A stretch of DNA of 64,000 bases. Origin: Cupriavidus sp. P-10 (lineage in GTDB: Bacteria > Pseudomonadota > Gammaproteobacteria > Burkholderiales > Burkholderiaceae). Below, piece after piece: positions 46,209 to 54,848 of the stretch. The notes under the pieces were generated by a model. That model did not search any database. It saw only the letters and a program-made list of their open reading frames with translations, and was not told the origin of the DNA. The position numbers and the translations under genes are program-made. How positions within the stretch are numbered: the first letter of the stretch is position 1; each line of letters begins with the position of its first letter. Location: contig NZ_AP025170.1 in assembly GCF_003402535.2 (NCBI RefSeq), positions 682,001-746,000 of the forward strand, in the 5' to 3' direction.

Positions 46209-47627
46209 TCAGCTCGCGGCGCGGTGGTTGTCTGACCAGCGACGGGCGCCGCTGGCCTGCGGCATTCCTTCGGGCGAGGTGCGCAGCCCGTAATAACCCT
46301 GCCAGGCCGCCACCAGGCGCTCCTCTGTGACTTGCGGCGCGGCGCCGTGGTAATGCACGCCGGAGGCGACCAGGCGCAGCAGGTCGCGCGGGATGCAGGC
46401 GAACAGCGGCGTATCGCTGGCGTAGTGCAGGCTGTCGACAAGGAAGTCGAACACGGCCTCGCCGCTGGCCAGTCCGTATTCGGCGGCAGTGCGCTGGTAC
46501 ACCTCGCGGTAGTCGTCCACCGACAGCGGGCCCACGTAGAGCTTGCTGCCGAGCCGGCGCAGGAAGGCATCGTCGCCGAGCTCCGCCGGTTCAAGGTTGC
46601 TCGAGAACACCGGCCATACGTCGAACGGCACCGTGAAGCGCACGCCTGTCTGCAGCGTGAACATGTCGATGTTGCGGTCCAGCGGCACGATCCAGCGGTT
46701 CAGCAGGTCGGTGACGCCAACCAGCTGGCGGCCCAGGTCGTCGATGATGTAGATGCCATTGTTCGCCTTCATGTGCGGCGGCGCCTGGTAGAAGCCGGCG
46801 ACAGGGTCGTGGCGCAGGTCCAGCATGGACAATGTCAGTTCGCCGCCGGACAGCACCACCGGGCGGTGGCAGAGAGTCCAGCGGCGGTCCAGCGAACGGC
46901 GTGCCATCGAGTCCTCGCTGTCATCGCAGGGCACATGGACCAGCGGGTCGTAAACCTGGATGATTTCGCCGGCCACGGTGATGGCATGCGGCACCGGCAC
47001 CGCCCCCGGCAGCAGCATCCCCAGGCGCTGCGCCAGGTAGGTCTTGCCGCTGCCGGCGGGCCCGTAGATCATCAGGGCCCGGCAGGTATTCAGCGACATG
47101 CCGATGGCATCCAGCAGGTGCACCGGGATCACCAGGTCATGGAAGGCCGCGGTGACGTCCGCCTTGGTCACCGATGCCTGGCCGACTGAGTGGCGCTCCA
47201 CCGCCTGGACATAAGCGTCCAGCGTGACCGGCGCAGCGCCGACGTAGCTGCAGCGCGCCGAGGCTTCGGCGGCGCGGGCATAGCCGGCGTCCGTCAGCCG
47301 GAAGCGGACGTCGAGGTCGCTGGCGCCGCGGTGGGCGATTTCCAGCAGGCGCTCACGTACGGCGACGGAGGCGACTTCGTTGACCACGGTGCCCGGCAGC
47401 TTCAGCGTGTCGGTAAGCACTGCCAGCGTGACGGTGCGGTGCTGGTAGGCGGCCTTCATCAGCAGGCCCAGCAGCAGTGCCACTTCCAGCCCGGTGTCGG
47501 CGATGGTGCGCGGCAGGACGTGCCAGGGGGACAGGGCCACCGTGCCGTGGTCGGCCTGGGTATTCCTGGCTGTCGCTACGGGTTCGAGGTGCCGCGTGGC
47601 GTGACCCGTGTCGTGGTACTCATTCAT
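46209..47627 (-). CDS. AAA+ ATPase with winged-helix-like N-domain, Tad-locus associated
   Basis: A 472-residue cytoplasmic ATPase embedded between cpaB and the prepilin peptidase gene. Residues about 35-120 look like a helical, possibly winged-helix domain (ADTGLEVALLLGLLMKAAYQ onward). The AAA core has Walker A YGPAGSGKTYLAQRL near residue 193, Walker B GIYIIDDLG, a sensor-like VFSSNLEP and an arginine-rich AFLRRLGSKLY. It is not TadA, TadZ or a normal MoxR protein, and I do not recognise a named family. ATG 47627 follows GGGGGAAGG. Spacing to cpaB (49 bases) implies co-transcription. Its role in pilus assembly or gene control is unknown. Confidence 0.8.
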   Translation of the reverse strand: MNEYHDTGHATRHLEPVATARNTQADHGTVALSPWHVLPRTIADTGLEVALLLGLLMKAAYQHRTVTLAVLTDTLKLPGTVVNEVASVAVRERLLEIAHRGASDLDVRFRLTDAGYARAAEASARCSYVGAAPVTLDAYVQAVERHSVGQASVTKADVTAAFHDLVIPVHLLDAIGMSLNTCRALMIYGPAGSGKTYLAQRLGMLLPGAVPVPHAITVAGEIIQVYDPLVHVPCDDSEDSMARRSLDRRWTLCHRPVVLSGGELTLSMLDLRHDPVAGFYQAPPHMKANNGIYIIDDLGRQLVGVTDLLNRWIVPLDRNIDMFTLQTGVRFTVPFDVWPVFSSNLEPAELGDDAFLRRLGSKLYVGPLSVDDYREVYQRTAAEYGLASGEAVFDFLVDSLHYASDTPLFACIPRDLLRLVASGVHYHGAAPQVTEERLVAAWQGYYGLRTSPEGMPQASGARRWSDNHRAAS

Positions 47628-47707
47628 TGCCTTCCCCCGGTTGCTGATCTGCTTGTTCTGGCGCTTCAAGGCGCTCGCCGTGTGCTGGCTGCGCTGTCGT
47701 GTGGTTC

Positions 47708-48241
47708 TCAGGTGCTGGCAAAGAGCATGGCAAGCGTGCCGGCGGCAATGGCGACGCCGTAGGGTATTGAGCCTGCGGATGCTTCGGTTTCCGGCTGCAC
47801 TGGCCTCGCACGGCGTTGAACCGCCATGCTGAGCATGTAGCTCACTCGCGACAGGGTCACAAGCGTCTGCCTGGTGACGAGAAGGTGCACCAGCGCCCAC
47901 ACGCCACCGATCACGCATGTCGCAAGCGCGACGTTCACAACCATGGCCGCGCCAAGCCAGGCGCCCACGGCTGCCAGCAGCTTGACGTCGCCGGCGGCCA
48001 TGCCGCGCAGCAGGTAGAAGGGCAGAAACAGCGCCAGGCCCACCAGCCAGCCAGACAGCCATGCCAGCGAGCCAGCGGTGATGCCATGAATGGTCATCTG
48101 GACTGGCAGCGCGGCGACCCAGGCGCCGAAGGTCAGCCAGTTGGGAATGCGGCGCCGGTCCAGGTCGATGGCCGCAGCGGTCAGCACGATGCCGATCGTG
48201 GCGGGGCCTACGAGGGAGGCGAGAGTCGTGGCTGTTTGCAT
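47708..48241 (-). CDS. tadV: Prepilin peptidase TadV/CpaA
   Basis: A 177-residue polytopic A24-family aspartic protease lacking the methyltransferase domain, typical of Tad loci. The two catalytic Asp residues are Asp26 or Asp28 (AAIDLDRRRIPN) and Asp85 (GMAAGDVKLL). It should cleave the Flp prepilins after Gly17. Five or six hydrophobic segments are seen. ATG 48241 begins family-like sequence; no overlap with the flp genes upstream (56 bases). Confidence 0.92.
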   Translation of the reverse strand: MQTATTLASLVGPATIGIVLTAAAIDLDRRRIPNWLTFGAWVAALPVQMTIHGITAGSLAWLSGWLVGLALFLPFYLLRGMAAGDVKLLAAVGAWLGAAMVVNVALATCVIGGVWALVHLLVTRQTLVTLSRVSYMLSMAVQRRARPVQPETEASAGSIPYGVAIAAGTLAMLFAST

Positions 48242-48297
48242 GGCGTGTCGGCTTGAGGGTTGGGGCGATTGGTCAGGGGAATTACTGTGCGGATGTT

Positions 48298-48471
48298 CTA
48301 GGGCATGCTGGAAGCAATTAGGTCGTACATCTCTTTCACTGCGCCGCTAAGCTTGAACACGGAGCCGATAATGGCCACCGCAATCAGCATGCCGAGCAGC
48401 GCGTATTCAAGAGAGGAGACGCCTTTGTCGTCTTGCAGCAGATCCTTTGATACGGCGAGGAACTTCGACAT
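48298..48471 (-). CDS. Flp-type prepilin, second copy
   Basis: A 57-residue Flp prepilin. The leader of 17 residues ends in Gly17, followed by VSSLEYALLGMLIAVAIIG, keeping the Glu+5/Tyr+6 signature required for processing by TadV. The C-terminal region (KEMYDLIASSMP) is short. ATG 48471 was chosen because GGAG lies about eight bases upstream and the leader length equals that of the other Flp. Divergent in sequence from the first copy, so the two probably differ in abundance or role (major and minor pilin). Confidence 0.9.
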   Translation of the reverse strand: MSKFLAVSKDLLQDDKGVSSLEYALLGMLIAVAIIGSVFKLSGAVKEMYDLIASSMP

Positions 48472-48574
48472 TGGCGTCTCCGAATTCACGGCGAAGGCTT
48501 GAAGCACGGGCGCACCGCACGGCCAACGCGTTGCTGCAGCCATATATGCGTCCGCGTCGATTGCATATCTATCA

Positions 48575-48769
48575 TCAGGTGGGAGTCTTGTTGGCGTCCT
48601 GGAGCGACGTGCCGATCTTGTCAAACGTCAAGTCCAATTCGGTGCCAACAAGCCTGACGGCCGCAATGATGACGACGGCAATCAGCGCGGCAATCAGGCC
48701 ATATTCAATGGCGGTCACGCCTTCTTCATCGCGGATGAATTGCTTGAACATAGTGGTCAGGGTTTGCAT
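48575..48769 (-). CDS. flp: Flp-type prepilin, first and probably major pilin
   Basis: A 64-residue Flp prepilin. The leader ends with Gly17 (MFKQFIRDEEG), then VTAIEYGLIAALIAVVIIA with the Glu+5/Tyr+6 signature. The mature pilin is about 47 residues with a Thr/Lys-rich tail. ATG 48769 follows an AGGAG site. It is the first gene of the Tad locus and is separated from the second flp by 103 bases, suggesting strong expression from the promoter upstream in the 1.16-kb intergenic region. Confidence 0.93.
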   Translation of the reverse strand: MQTLTTMFKQFIRDEEGVTAIEYGLIAALIAVVIIAAVRLVGTELDLTFDKIGTSLQDANKTPT

Positions 48770-49932
48770 GATTAACTCCTTTGGTTTGGAATAAGCACTA
48801 CAGGACTGCGGAACTTCGGAAAGGAATGCAACCGGCACCAGATCTCAATGCCGGGAAACACAGCATCACGGCGGGGCGCAGATAGCACATGCATGGAAGG
48901 GCCAGCGGCCAGGACCGCCGCACATGCCCTGCGGGCTGCGCGCCTCCAGCCGGCGTTCGGCCGAAGCGTGCATGCAGCGAGCTACGTGGTGCGCATGGCC
49001 AGCGCGGGTCATGCAACGGAACGGCACGCTGCCGCCCATGCGGGCGGATGTGGCGTGACCAGCGTTCCGGTGCGTCAGCGCGAAATGGCGTGCGGCAGGC
49101 ATGGCAAGTTTCCCCGTATCGTTTTTTGGTTCTGATGCCGGCTGGTTGCTCCAGCATCTCGGCATTCGTCTTTGTGGCGGTGCCGGTGCCAGGACATAGG
49201 CAAGCGGCGGGCCAGCCAACACGAAACCCTTGTGCCATAAGGCTTTCCGGGAAGCATGGGTGAAGCGGTGGCAGGCCATCGGAACCGTATGCGGTGTTTT
49301 CACCGCGCTTCGTTGCCGGCGGGAAACGCAAGCCGCAGAGGCCATTTCGGATGAACCAACTAACGGATTAGGGCGCAGGGCGCGTTGGCACGCGGGGGGC
49401 GGTCAATCCAGGGCAGGCGCCTCAACCAAAAGCATGATTTGGCAGGGTTGGATGAGAGCGATACATACGGCGCTTGGATGGGGCTTTGCGGTTGTCGCTG
49501 ACTGCGGCGCGGACAGTGTTGCCTGATGGATGAGGAAGCCAGCCCGGCGGGCCAACGTTTCCGGATAGAAACGTCGACGCCTTCCGTGGCGCGCCTGGCA
49601 TGTGTTGCAATCCCGGCCGGATCCCCTGCAACCCCTGTATTTGCGCGGCTTGCCGGCCAGGCAGGCCGCGTGATTCACGGCGGAAACGTTGCTCGATCCG
49701 GCGTCGCCCGGGACGGCTGTCCATGCGTTGCCGACGCCCGCGCGCCTTGCTTTCTGTACGGTGTGCGACAAGACTGGGCCAGTAAGAACGGCTGCGCCTC
49801 CGCTATGCACGGCGGGTGGCGCATGCACAAGACTAAAAAAGCTCGGGGGAAGATGTCGCATCGACAGCCGGTGTGGTTGCACACGCGCACGCCCCCTGAT
49901 GCAGGTATTGCCAGCATCGGAGGATCCAGGTC
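48770..49932. other. Long intergenic region between the Tad locus and the glycosyltransferase gene
   Basis: About 1.16 kb with no ORF that I can support; the open frames are short, overlap on both strands and have low-complexity composition. It must contain the Tad locus promoter (leftward) and the glycosyltransferase promoter (rightward). A sigma-54-like sequence lies at 49385-49400. I see no tRNA, IS or phage remnant. Confidence 0.65.
49385..49400 (+). promoter_or_regulatory. Possible sigma-54 promoter
   Basis: TTGGCACGCGGGGGGC has a perfect -24 element (TTGGCACG) and GC exactly ten bases after the GG, but the usual TT before the -12 GC is replaced by GG. It lies about 530 bases ahead of the glycosyltransferase gene and near a sigma-54 activator gene. 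Weak evidence. Confidence 0.3.
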
Positions 49933-50943
49933 ATGTCCAACTATGAAACCCAGCTCCTGTCGTTGGTGGTGCCGTTCCACAACAACGGCGCTGCGACAGA
50001 TGGCTTCTTTGCGCGCGTGCTGCCGATCCTGGAATCCCTGCACGCCACGCAGTTCGAGATCGTCTGCATCAACGACGGTAGTACGGACGATACGCTGCCC
50101 AGGCTGGTCGAAGCGGCGCGCCATGATGGCAGGATCCGCGTGATCGAACTGACGCGCTGCTTTGGCAAGGAGGCGGCCCTGACTGCCGGCATGGACGAGG
50201 CACACGGGGACGCCGTAATTCCGTACGATGCCGACCTGCGTGATCCGCCCGAGCTGATCCCGACGCTGGTCCAGTGTTGGCGGCAAGGTGCGGAGGTGGT
50301 GCTGGCCCAATGCATGGGTCCAAGTGAGGGCTCCTACCTGAAGCGTTTGGCCGGAGCCGTTTGCGACCGCTTGCACAACGCACTGTCAGACCTGAAGATT
50401 CCCAGCAATGTCGGTGAATTTCGTCTGATGGATCGTGCCGTGGTGAATGCCCTCAAGCAGCTTCCCGAAAGGCACCGCTTCATGAAGGGTCTGTTCTCCT
50501 GGGTGGGCTTCAGTACCGTGATCGTGCCGTACCAGCGTGAACAGCGCCGTGCGGGCTTATCGAACGACCAGGGAGGCGGGCGGTGGAGGGCGACGCTGGC
50601 CGACATCGCCAGCTTTGGATCGGTGCCGCTGCGTGGCTGGACGTACCTTGGCTCGTGCATCGCGCTGGTTTCAATCTGCTACGGCCTTTACATCGTCGCA
50701 TGTAGTGCGATGGGTAATGCGGACGGCTTCGGCTATGCGCCGGTGATCGCGCTGTTGCTGTTTTTCAGCGGCGTGCAGCTGATTGGCATTGGCCTGCTTG
50801 GCCAATATATCGGGCGCATCTACGAGGAATCAAAAGGCCGGCCGATCTACCTGGTCAAGCGCCGCTACCATACGCGCCGTCCGCAGCGGCGCGCAGGCGG
50901 GGACGGCAAGATCATTCCACTGGTTGCCGGCAAGCGCAGCTGA
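49933..50943 (+). CDS. Family 2 glycosyltransferase (polyprenyl-phosphate glycosyltransferase type)
   Basis: A 336-residue membrane glycosyltransferase. The GT-A domain begins at the N-terminus (LLSLVVPFHNN, CINDGSTDDTL) with the metal-binding Asp-Ala-Asp in IPYDADLRDPPE. Two C-terminal transmembrane helices (about residues 232-256 and 268-292) precede a basic tail, the layout of GtrB/ArnC-like dolichyl- or undecaprenyl-phosphate glycosyltransferases. ATG 49933 follows GGAGGATCCAGGTC. It is a single gene with its own terminator, next to a VpsR-like regulator and the Tad locus; it may modify a surface glycan or pilin. Sugar donor unknown. Confidence 0.88.
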   Translation: MSNYETQLLSLVVPFHNNGAATDGFFARVLPILESLHATQFEIVCINDGSTDDTLPRLVEAARHDGRIRVIELTRCFGKEAALTAGMDEAHGDAVIPYDADLRDPPELIPTLVQCWRQGAEVVLAQCMGPSEGSYLKRLAGAVCDRLHNALSDLKIPSNVGEFRLMDRAVVNALKQLPERHRFMKGLFSWVGFSTVIVPYQREQRRAGLSNDQGGGRWRATLADIASFGSVPLRGWTYLGSCIALVSICYGLYIVACSAMGNADGFGYAPVIALLLFFSGVQLIGIGLLGQYIGRIYEESKGRPIYLVKRRYHTRRPQRRAGGDGKIIPLVAGKRS

Positions 50944-50961
50944 CAGACGCCTGCGCCGGTG

Positions 50962-50994
50962 CGGCCGCGCGGCGTCGCGGCCGGCTATTTTTTT
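50962..50994 (+). terminator. Terminator of the glycosyltransferase gene
   Basis: An 8-bp stem CGGCCGCG/CGCGGCCG (50962-50969 with 50976-50983) is followed after four bases by seven T residues (50988-50994). Confidence 0.85.
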
Positions 50995-51147
50995 GAGGCA
51001 GGCAGGCATGCCGGGCCCCAAGCTAGCAAATCATGAAGGTAAAGCGCTGGCGGGATCGCGATCGACCCCGCCAGCAACGTCGTGAGAGATGGGTTGGGCG
51101 TGCGTGCGTAACCGGATGGGCGCGGTTTGCCTGGACGGTCTCCCGCC

Positions 51148-52527
51148 TCAGCTTCCCTGCACGCACACCATCCCCATATCCCCCTTCTTCACCTGCAGCT
51201 TGTAATCCCGCATCAGCCTGAACAGCGTCACGCGCGAAATCCCAAGCTCCGCGGCGACGTCAATGAGCCGTTCGTGATTGCGTTGCAGCGCCTCGATAAT
51301 GGCGTTCTGCTCCGCGGCCTCGCGGATTGCCGCGAGCGTCAGCGGGCGTTCCTCGGCGGGTGCGGCCAGCTCCAGGTCCGCCGGCTGGATCACGCCGTCT
51401 TCGCACATTGCCGCGGCGTGGCGGATGCGGTTGATCAGCTCGCGCACATTGCCCGGCCAGTTGTGTTGCTGGATCGCACGCAAGGCCAGCGGCGAGAAGC
51501 CGCGGATGCGTGCCGGCGACTGCTTGCGCACGCCTTCGAGCACGTGCTCGGCGATCAGCATGATGTCGCTGCCGCGTTCGCGCAGCGGGGGCTGGCGCAC
51601 GCGCAGCACGCACAGGCGGTGGTAAAGGTCGCCGCGGAAGCGCTCGGCGGCAATGGCGGCCTCGAGGTCGACGTGGGTGGCGGAGACGATGCGTACGTTC
51701 ACTTCGACCGATTCGGTGCCGCCCAGGCGCTCGATGCGGCCGGTCTCCAGGAAGCGCAGCAGGCTGGTCTGGCTTTCCAGCGGCATGTCGCCGATTTCAT
51801 CGAGGAACAGGGTGCCGCCCTGCGCCATCTCGATGCGGCCGGGCTTGCGCTTGGTCGCGCCGGTGAAGGCACCGCGCTCGTAGCCGAACAGCTCGGACAT
51901 CAGCAGCGTGGGCGGGATGGCGGCGCAGTTGACAGCCACGAACGGGTGCGAGGCGCGCTCCGACGCTCGGTGGATCGCTTGCGCGGCCAGTTCCTTGCCG
52001 GTGCCTGACTCGCCGGAGATCAGGACAGGGGTGTCCCAGCGCGACACCTTCTCGATGCCGCGGAACAGCGTCTGCATGGCCGAGCAGCTGCCGATCATGC
52101 CGTCGGGGCGCAAGGTGCCGGGGGTGGCGCGCTGCACACCGGGCCGCAGCTGCGCCATGCCATGCGCATGGCCGAGCGAGTGGGCCAGCTCGGCGTGCTC
52201 GAACGGGGCGGTGTAATAGTCGACGAAGTACAGGCCAAGCAGCCGTCGCGCGGTCTCGGTCAGCGCCTCGCGCCCGGCGACGGCGCCGATCCAGCCGATC
52301 TGGGGTTGCGCGAGCCAGGGCTCGAACGATTCCAGGTCGGCGTCACTGAAGCCGCTGTGCAGGTCCAGCAGCGCGGCATGGGGCTGGTTGCCGGCCGGCA
52401 GGGCATGGAGGTCTTCCAGGCAGGACGCGAAGCTGAGTTTCCAGCCACGTTGGGCAAGGACCCGGCACAGCATGGCGTCGTGGTGCTGCGACAGGTACAG
52501 CAGCGGGCGGTTGGCATACGCGCTCAT
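51148..52527 (-). CDS. Sigma-54-dependent Fis-family activator, VpsR-like
   Basis: A 459-residue enhancer-binding protein. An N-terminal receiver-like/VpsR domain spans residues 5-125 without a clear phospho-acceptor acidic pocket. The AAA core follows: Walker A GESGTGKE, the sigma-54 contacting GAFTGA, Walker B GTLFLDEIGD, and RFRGDLYHRL. A Fis-type helix-turn-helix lies near the C-terminus (DVAAELGISRVTLFRLMRDY). VpsR and relatives control exopolysaccharide and biofilm genes, some through c-di-GMP. Its neighbours, a glycosyltransferase and the Tad locus, fit such a role, though targets are inferred. Confidence 0.88.
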   Translation of the reverse strand: MSAYANRPLLYLSQHHDAMLCRVLAQRGWKLSFASCLEDLHALPAGNQPHAALLDLHSGFSDADLESFEPWLAQPQIGWIGAVAGREALTETARRLLGLYFVDYYTAPFEHAELAHSLGHAHGMAQLRPGVQRATPGTLRPDGMIGSCSAMQTLFRGIEKVSRWDTPVLISGESGTGKELAAQAIHRASERASHPFVAVNCAAIPPTLLMSELFGYERGAFTGATKRKPGRIEMAQGGTLFLDEIGDMPLESQTSLLRFLETGRIERLGGTESVEVNVRIVSATHVDLEAAIAAERFRGDLYHRLCVLRVRQPPLRERGSDIMLIAEHVLEGVRKQSPARIRGFSPLALRAIQQHNWPGNVRELINRIRHAAAMCEDGVIQPADLELAAPAEERPLTLAAIREAAEQNAIIEALQRNHERLIDVAAELGISRVTLFRLMRDYKLQVKKGDMGMVCVQGS

Positions 52528-52864
52528 ACGATTTCCCCGGATTTCTTCTTATTTAACGAAGCCGGCGGCGGCGGTTGCCGCGCACCGGATTCGGTGGCCC
52601 TGAGGCCCGCGCCAGCGCCACGCACTATGGATGCGTCACGCGGGCGTCCTCCCCGAATTCTGTTTTGCCGTCCCGCTGTTGCGCCGCGTAGTCCGCCGCT
52701 GCCGCGCCGATGTCGATGGCATCGGTCACGGCAGCGGCGTCTCGCCGCGCCTGCATGGCAGGCCGGTCAGCACCCCATTCATCCAGACGCGCCGGCAAGC
52801 CGGTACATCCGCGTTCCCCTTTGCCGCCCGGTGGTCCGGACTGGCGGGGTCTTTCCAGGTTCCA

Positions 52865-52892
52865 CGGGCCGCGCGCTTGCGCGCGGCCCGTG
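52865..52892. terminator. Strong palindromic hairpin without T-run
   Basis: ACGGGCCGCGCGC (52865-52877) pairs perfectly with 52880-52892 around TT. Thirteen base pairs, extremely GC-rich, isolated in non-coding DNA with no adjacent gene to terminate. It may be a dispersed palindromic repeat or a structured RNA element. Confidence 0.5.
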
Positions 52893-53248
52893 TCCCGAAA
52901 GACCTCCTCTGATCTTGTCGGCAACCGCTGCAAAGCAGGCAGCAGCAAGCTCCGGTGCGGGCCAGTTCCAGCCGCGTGGCCCAACGCTTACAGCACCAGC
53001 CCGACGCCCCACCCTGGGATGCGAGGGTCGTTCTGAAACTGATCTTCGGCGAACGCGTGCCATATGTTTGCCGCTTCCGTTTCAGACTTCCCCTGTGTCG
53101 GGCTTCTGTTCGCGGAGACATAAGTGCGACGAACGTGCCAGAGTGCAGCAGGCCTTTGATTTGAAAAGGAAATCGTGAAAAGCGCGCGCGCGGGTCGCCG
53201 GCGAGCCGTCAAAAAACGTTCGGATTTTGATACATCGTTGGCAAGTTT

Positions 53249-53267
53249 CATGCTGCAGTGCAGCATG
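53249..53267. repeat. 19-base palindrome CATGCTGCA-G-TGCAGCATG
   Basis: A perfect 9-bp inverted repeat around a single G in a relatively AT-rich part of the gene-less region. It has the look of a dimeric regulator's operator, but no gene start lies close by. Confidence 0.55.
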
Positions 53268-53810
53268 TCAACGGTGACACATGCCAGCGATACGTCACAC
53301 GTTAACCAGATGATGTGTCGAATGGCGTACCTGGAGGCATCCGTTGCCATCCGAAAGAGGGGAAGCGGTAATTTCAACGCTCAGGCGTCATGAAACCTAT
53401 GCTGCACGCGGAATCGCGCTCCCGGAGGTTTCATTTCCGTTACAGCGAACTGGATCTTTTGCAGCCGGCGTGGCCTGCCGAAGACACCTTGTCTCAGCCT
53501 TTTGGCGCTTTGCAGCCAGGTGTGTCTGTGCCGGGAGGCGTCTGCGCCGGACGTTGACAGGCATTTGCGGGGTTCCGCGCATGAGCTGGCATGCCGGGAC
53601 TCGCCTGTTTGGATGAGTATCGTGGGACGTACACGCGTGCCGGCACGGTCAGCAAAATGGTTGCATCGGTGAAACTCGGAGGGATTTCGGATCCGGGCGA
53701 AAGTCCGCTTCCAAGGTACGGCGCCGGGGTTGTGATCGCCCGCCAGCCGTTGAAAAGCCTGGAGTTATCGAAAATGATTCGTATTGCCAACTTCGGCGTA
53801 CGAAACAATT

Positions 53811-54779
53811 TCATGAATGAAACTGATGCTGTTGCCCGCCGACGGTTGGAGGCGTCTGCGTGGCCTCGCCCCGCACCTGCTGCTGCAACCAGGCGTGGAA
53901 GGCATGGATCGCCTTTTCCCGCGGATTGCCTTCGCGCCAGGTGACCCAGTAGTGCAGGCTGGACGGAATGCGGGTCGAGCCTATCTGCACCAGCTGGCCG
54001 GTGGACAGGTAGTCGTGCGCCAGTTGCGCGCGCGCGGTCGCCACGCCCAGCCCGGCCACCGCGGACTGCAGCATCAGCCCTGCATCCTGGAAGATCGGGC
54101 CGCGCTCGGGCTCGTCGCCCGGCAGTCCGGCGGCTTCGAGCCAGTCGCGCCACGGGCGCAGTGCAAAGCGCAGCATCGGCAGGCGCGGCACGTCGGCCAG
54201 TGTGAAGCCGGGGTAGCGCGCCAGCAGCGCCGGGCTGGCCACGGCGATGACGTGGTCCTCGATCAGGTTGTGGCATTCGAAGCCGGGCAGGTCGACGCGC
54301 TGGTGCCAGATGCCGACGTCGACGCTGTAGGGGTCCGGCGGGGTGATCTCGGCGTGCATCCGCAGGTGCAGGTCCAGCGACGGCACCTGCTCGTGCAGGC
54401 TGGGCAGCCGCCGGATCAGCCAGGCGTTGGCCAGGTCCTCCATCACGCTGACCTGCAGCCGCACCACCGGCGGCGCGGCGCTGTTGCCAGCCTCGCGCAG
54501 CGCGCTTTCGATGCTGTCGAGCGCGGCGCGCACCTGCTCGGCCAGCCGCGCGCCGGCGCTGGTCGGGGTCATCTGGCTGCCGGTGCGCTGGAACAGCTTG
54601 GTGCCCAGGCTGGTTTCCAGCCCGCGGATATGGTGGCTGATGGCGCTGTGCGTAAGCGCCAGCTCTTCGGCCGCGCGCGAGAAGCTGCGGTGGCGCGTGG
54701 CGGCCTCCAGCGCACGCAGCGCTTGCAGCGGAGGCAGGTGAACGGGGCGATTCGCGGGTTTGCCGGGTGATTTGGCCAT
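53811..54779 (-). CDS. LysR-type regulator (GcvA-like)
   Basis: A 322-residue LysR regulator. The winged helix covers about residues 12-72 (LPPLQALRALEAATRHRSFS, THSAISHHIRGLETSLGTKL); the effector domain shows the GcvA-group feature GFECHNLIEDHVIAV and a HYWVTWREGNPREKAI C-terminal segment. ATG 54779 was chosen over an in-frame TTG three codons upstream. It is divergent from an MFS carrier gene, 69 bases away, and so probably controls it. The C-terminus is Gln/His-rich. Confidence 0.88.
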   Translation of the reverse strand: MAKSPGKPANRPVHLPPLQALRALEAATRHRSFSRAAEELALTHSAISHHIRGLETSLGTKLFQRTGSQMTPTSAGARLAEQVRAALDSIESALREAGNSAAPPVVRLQVSVMEDLANAWLIRRLPSLHEQVPSLDLHLRMHAEITPPDPYSVDVGIWHQRVDLPGFECHNLIEDHVIAVASPALLARYPGFTLADVPRLPMLRFALRPWRDWLEAAGLPGDEPERGPIFQDAGLMLQSAVAGLGVATARAQLAHDYLSTGQLVQIGSTRIPSSLHYWVTWREGNPREKAIHAFHAWLQQQVRGEATQTPPTVGGQQHQFHS

Positions 54780-54848
54780 GGCCGTCAAATTCTACTCACA
54801 ATTGCCGCGGGTATGTTTCGTTGGCCTTGCACCGGAATGGGGACGACA

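Larger units (their letters stand above)
52528..53810. other. 1.28-kb gene-less region with two palindromes
   Basis: No ORF here is convincing. The left end must carry the promoter of the sigma-54 activator. A 13-bp-stem hairpin lies at 52865-52892 and a 19-base palindrome at 53249-53267. Stretches around 53215-53310 and 53755-53825 are less GC-rich than the surrounding DNA. I see no recognisable remnant gene, RNA or IS. Confidence 0.6.

Noticed and set aside
48820..48850. Possible sigma-54 promoter upstream of flp (TGGTGCCGGTTGC on the minus strand)
   Set aside because: The GG-GC spacing is 8, not 10, so it cannot be a functional sigma-54 promoter by the usual rule.
49403..49882. 159-codon minus-strand ORF in the intergenic region
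   Set aside because: No ribosome site, no domain, atypical composition, competing frames on both strands.
53175..53393. 72-codon ORF in the gene-less stretch
   Set aside because: No recognisable family or ribosome site; overlaps the palindrome at 53249.
53766..53790. Fur-box-like sequence (GAAAATGATTCGTATTG)
   Set aside because: Only part of the 19-base consensus matches and no iron-related gene starts nearby.
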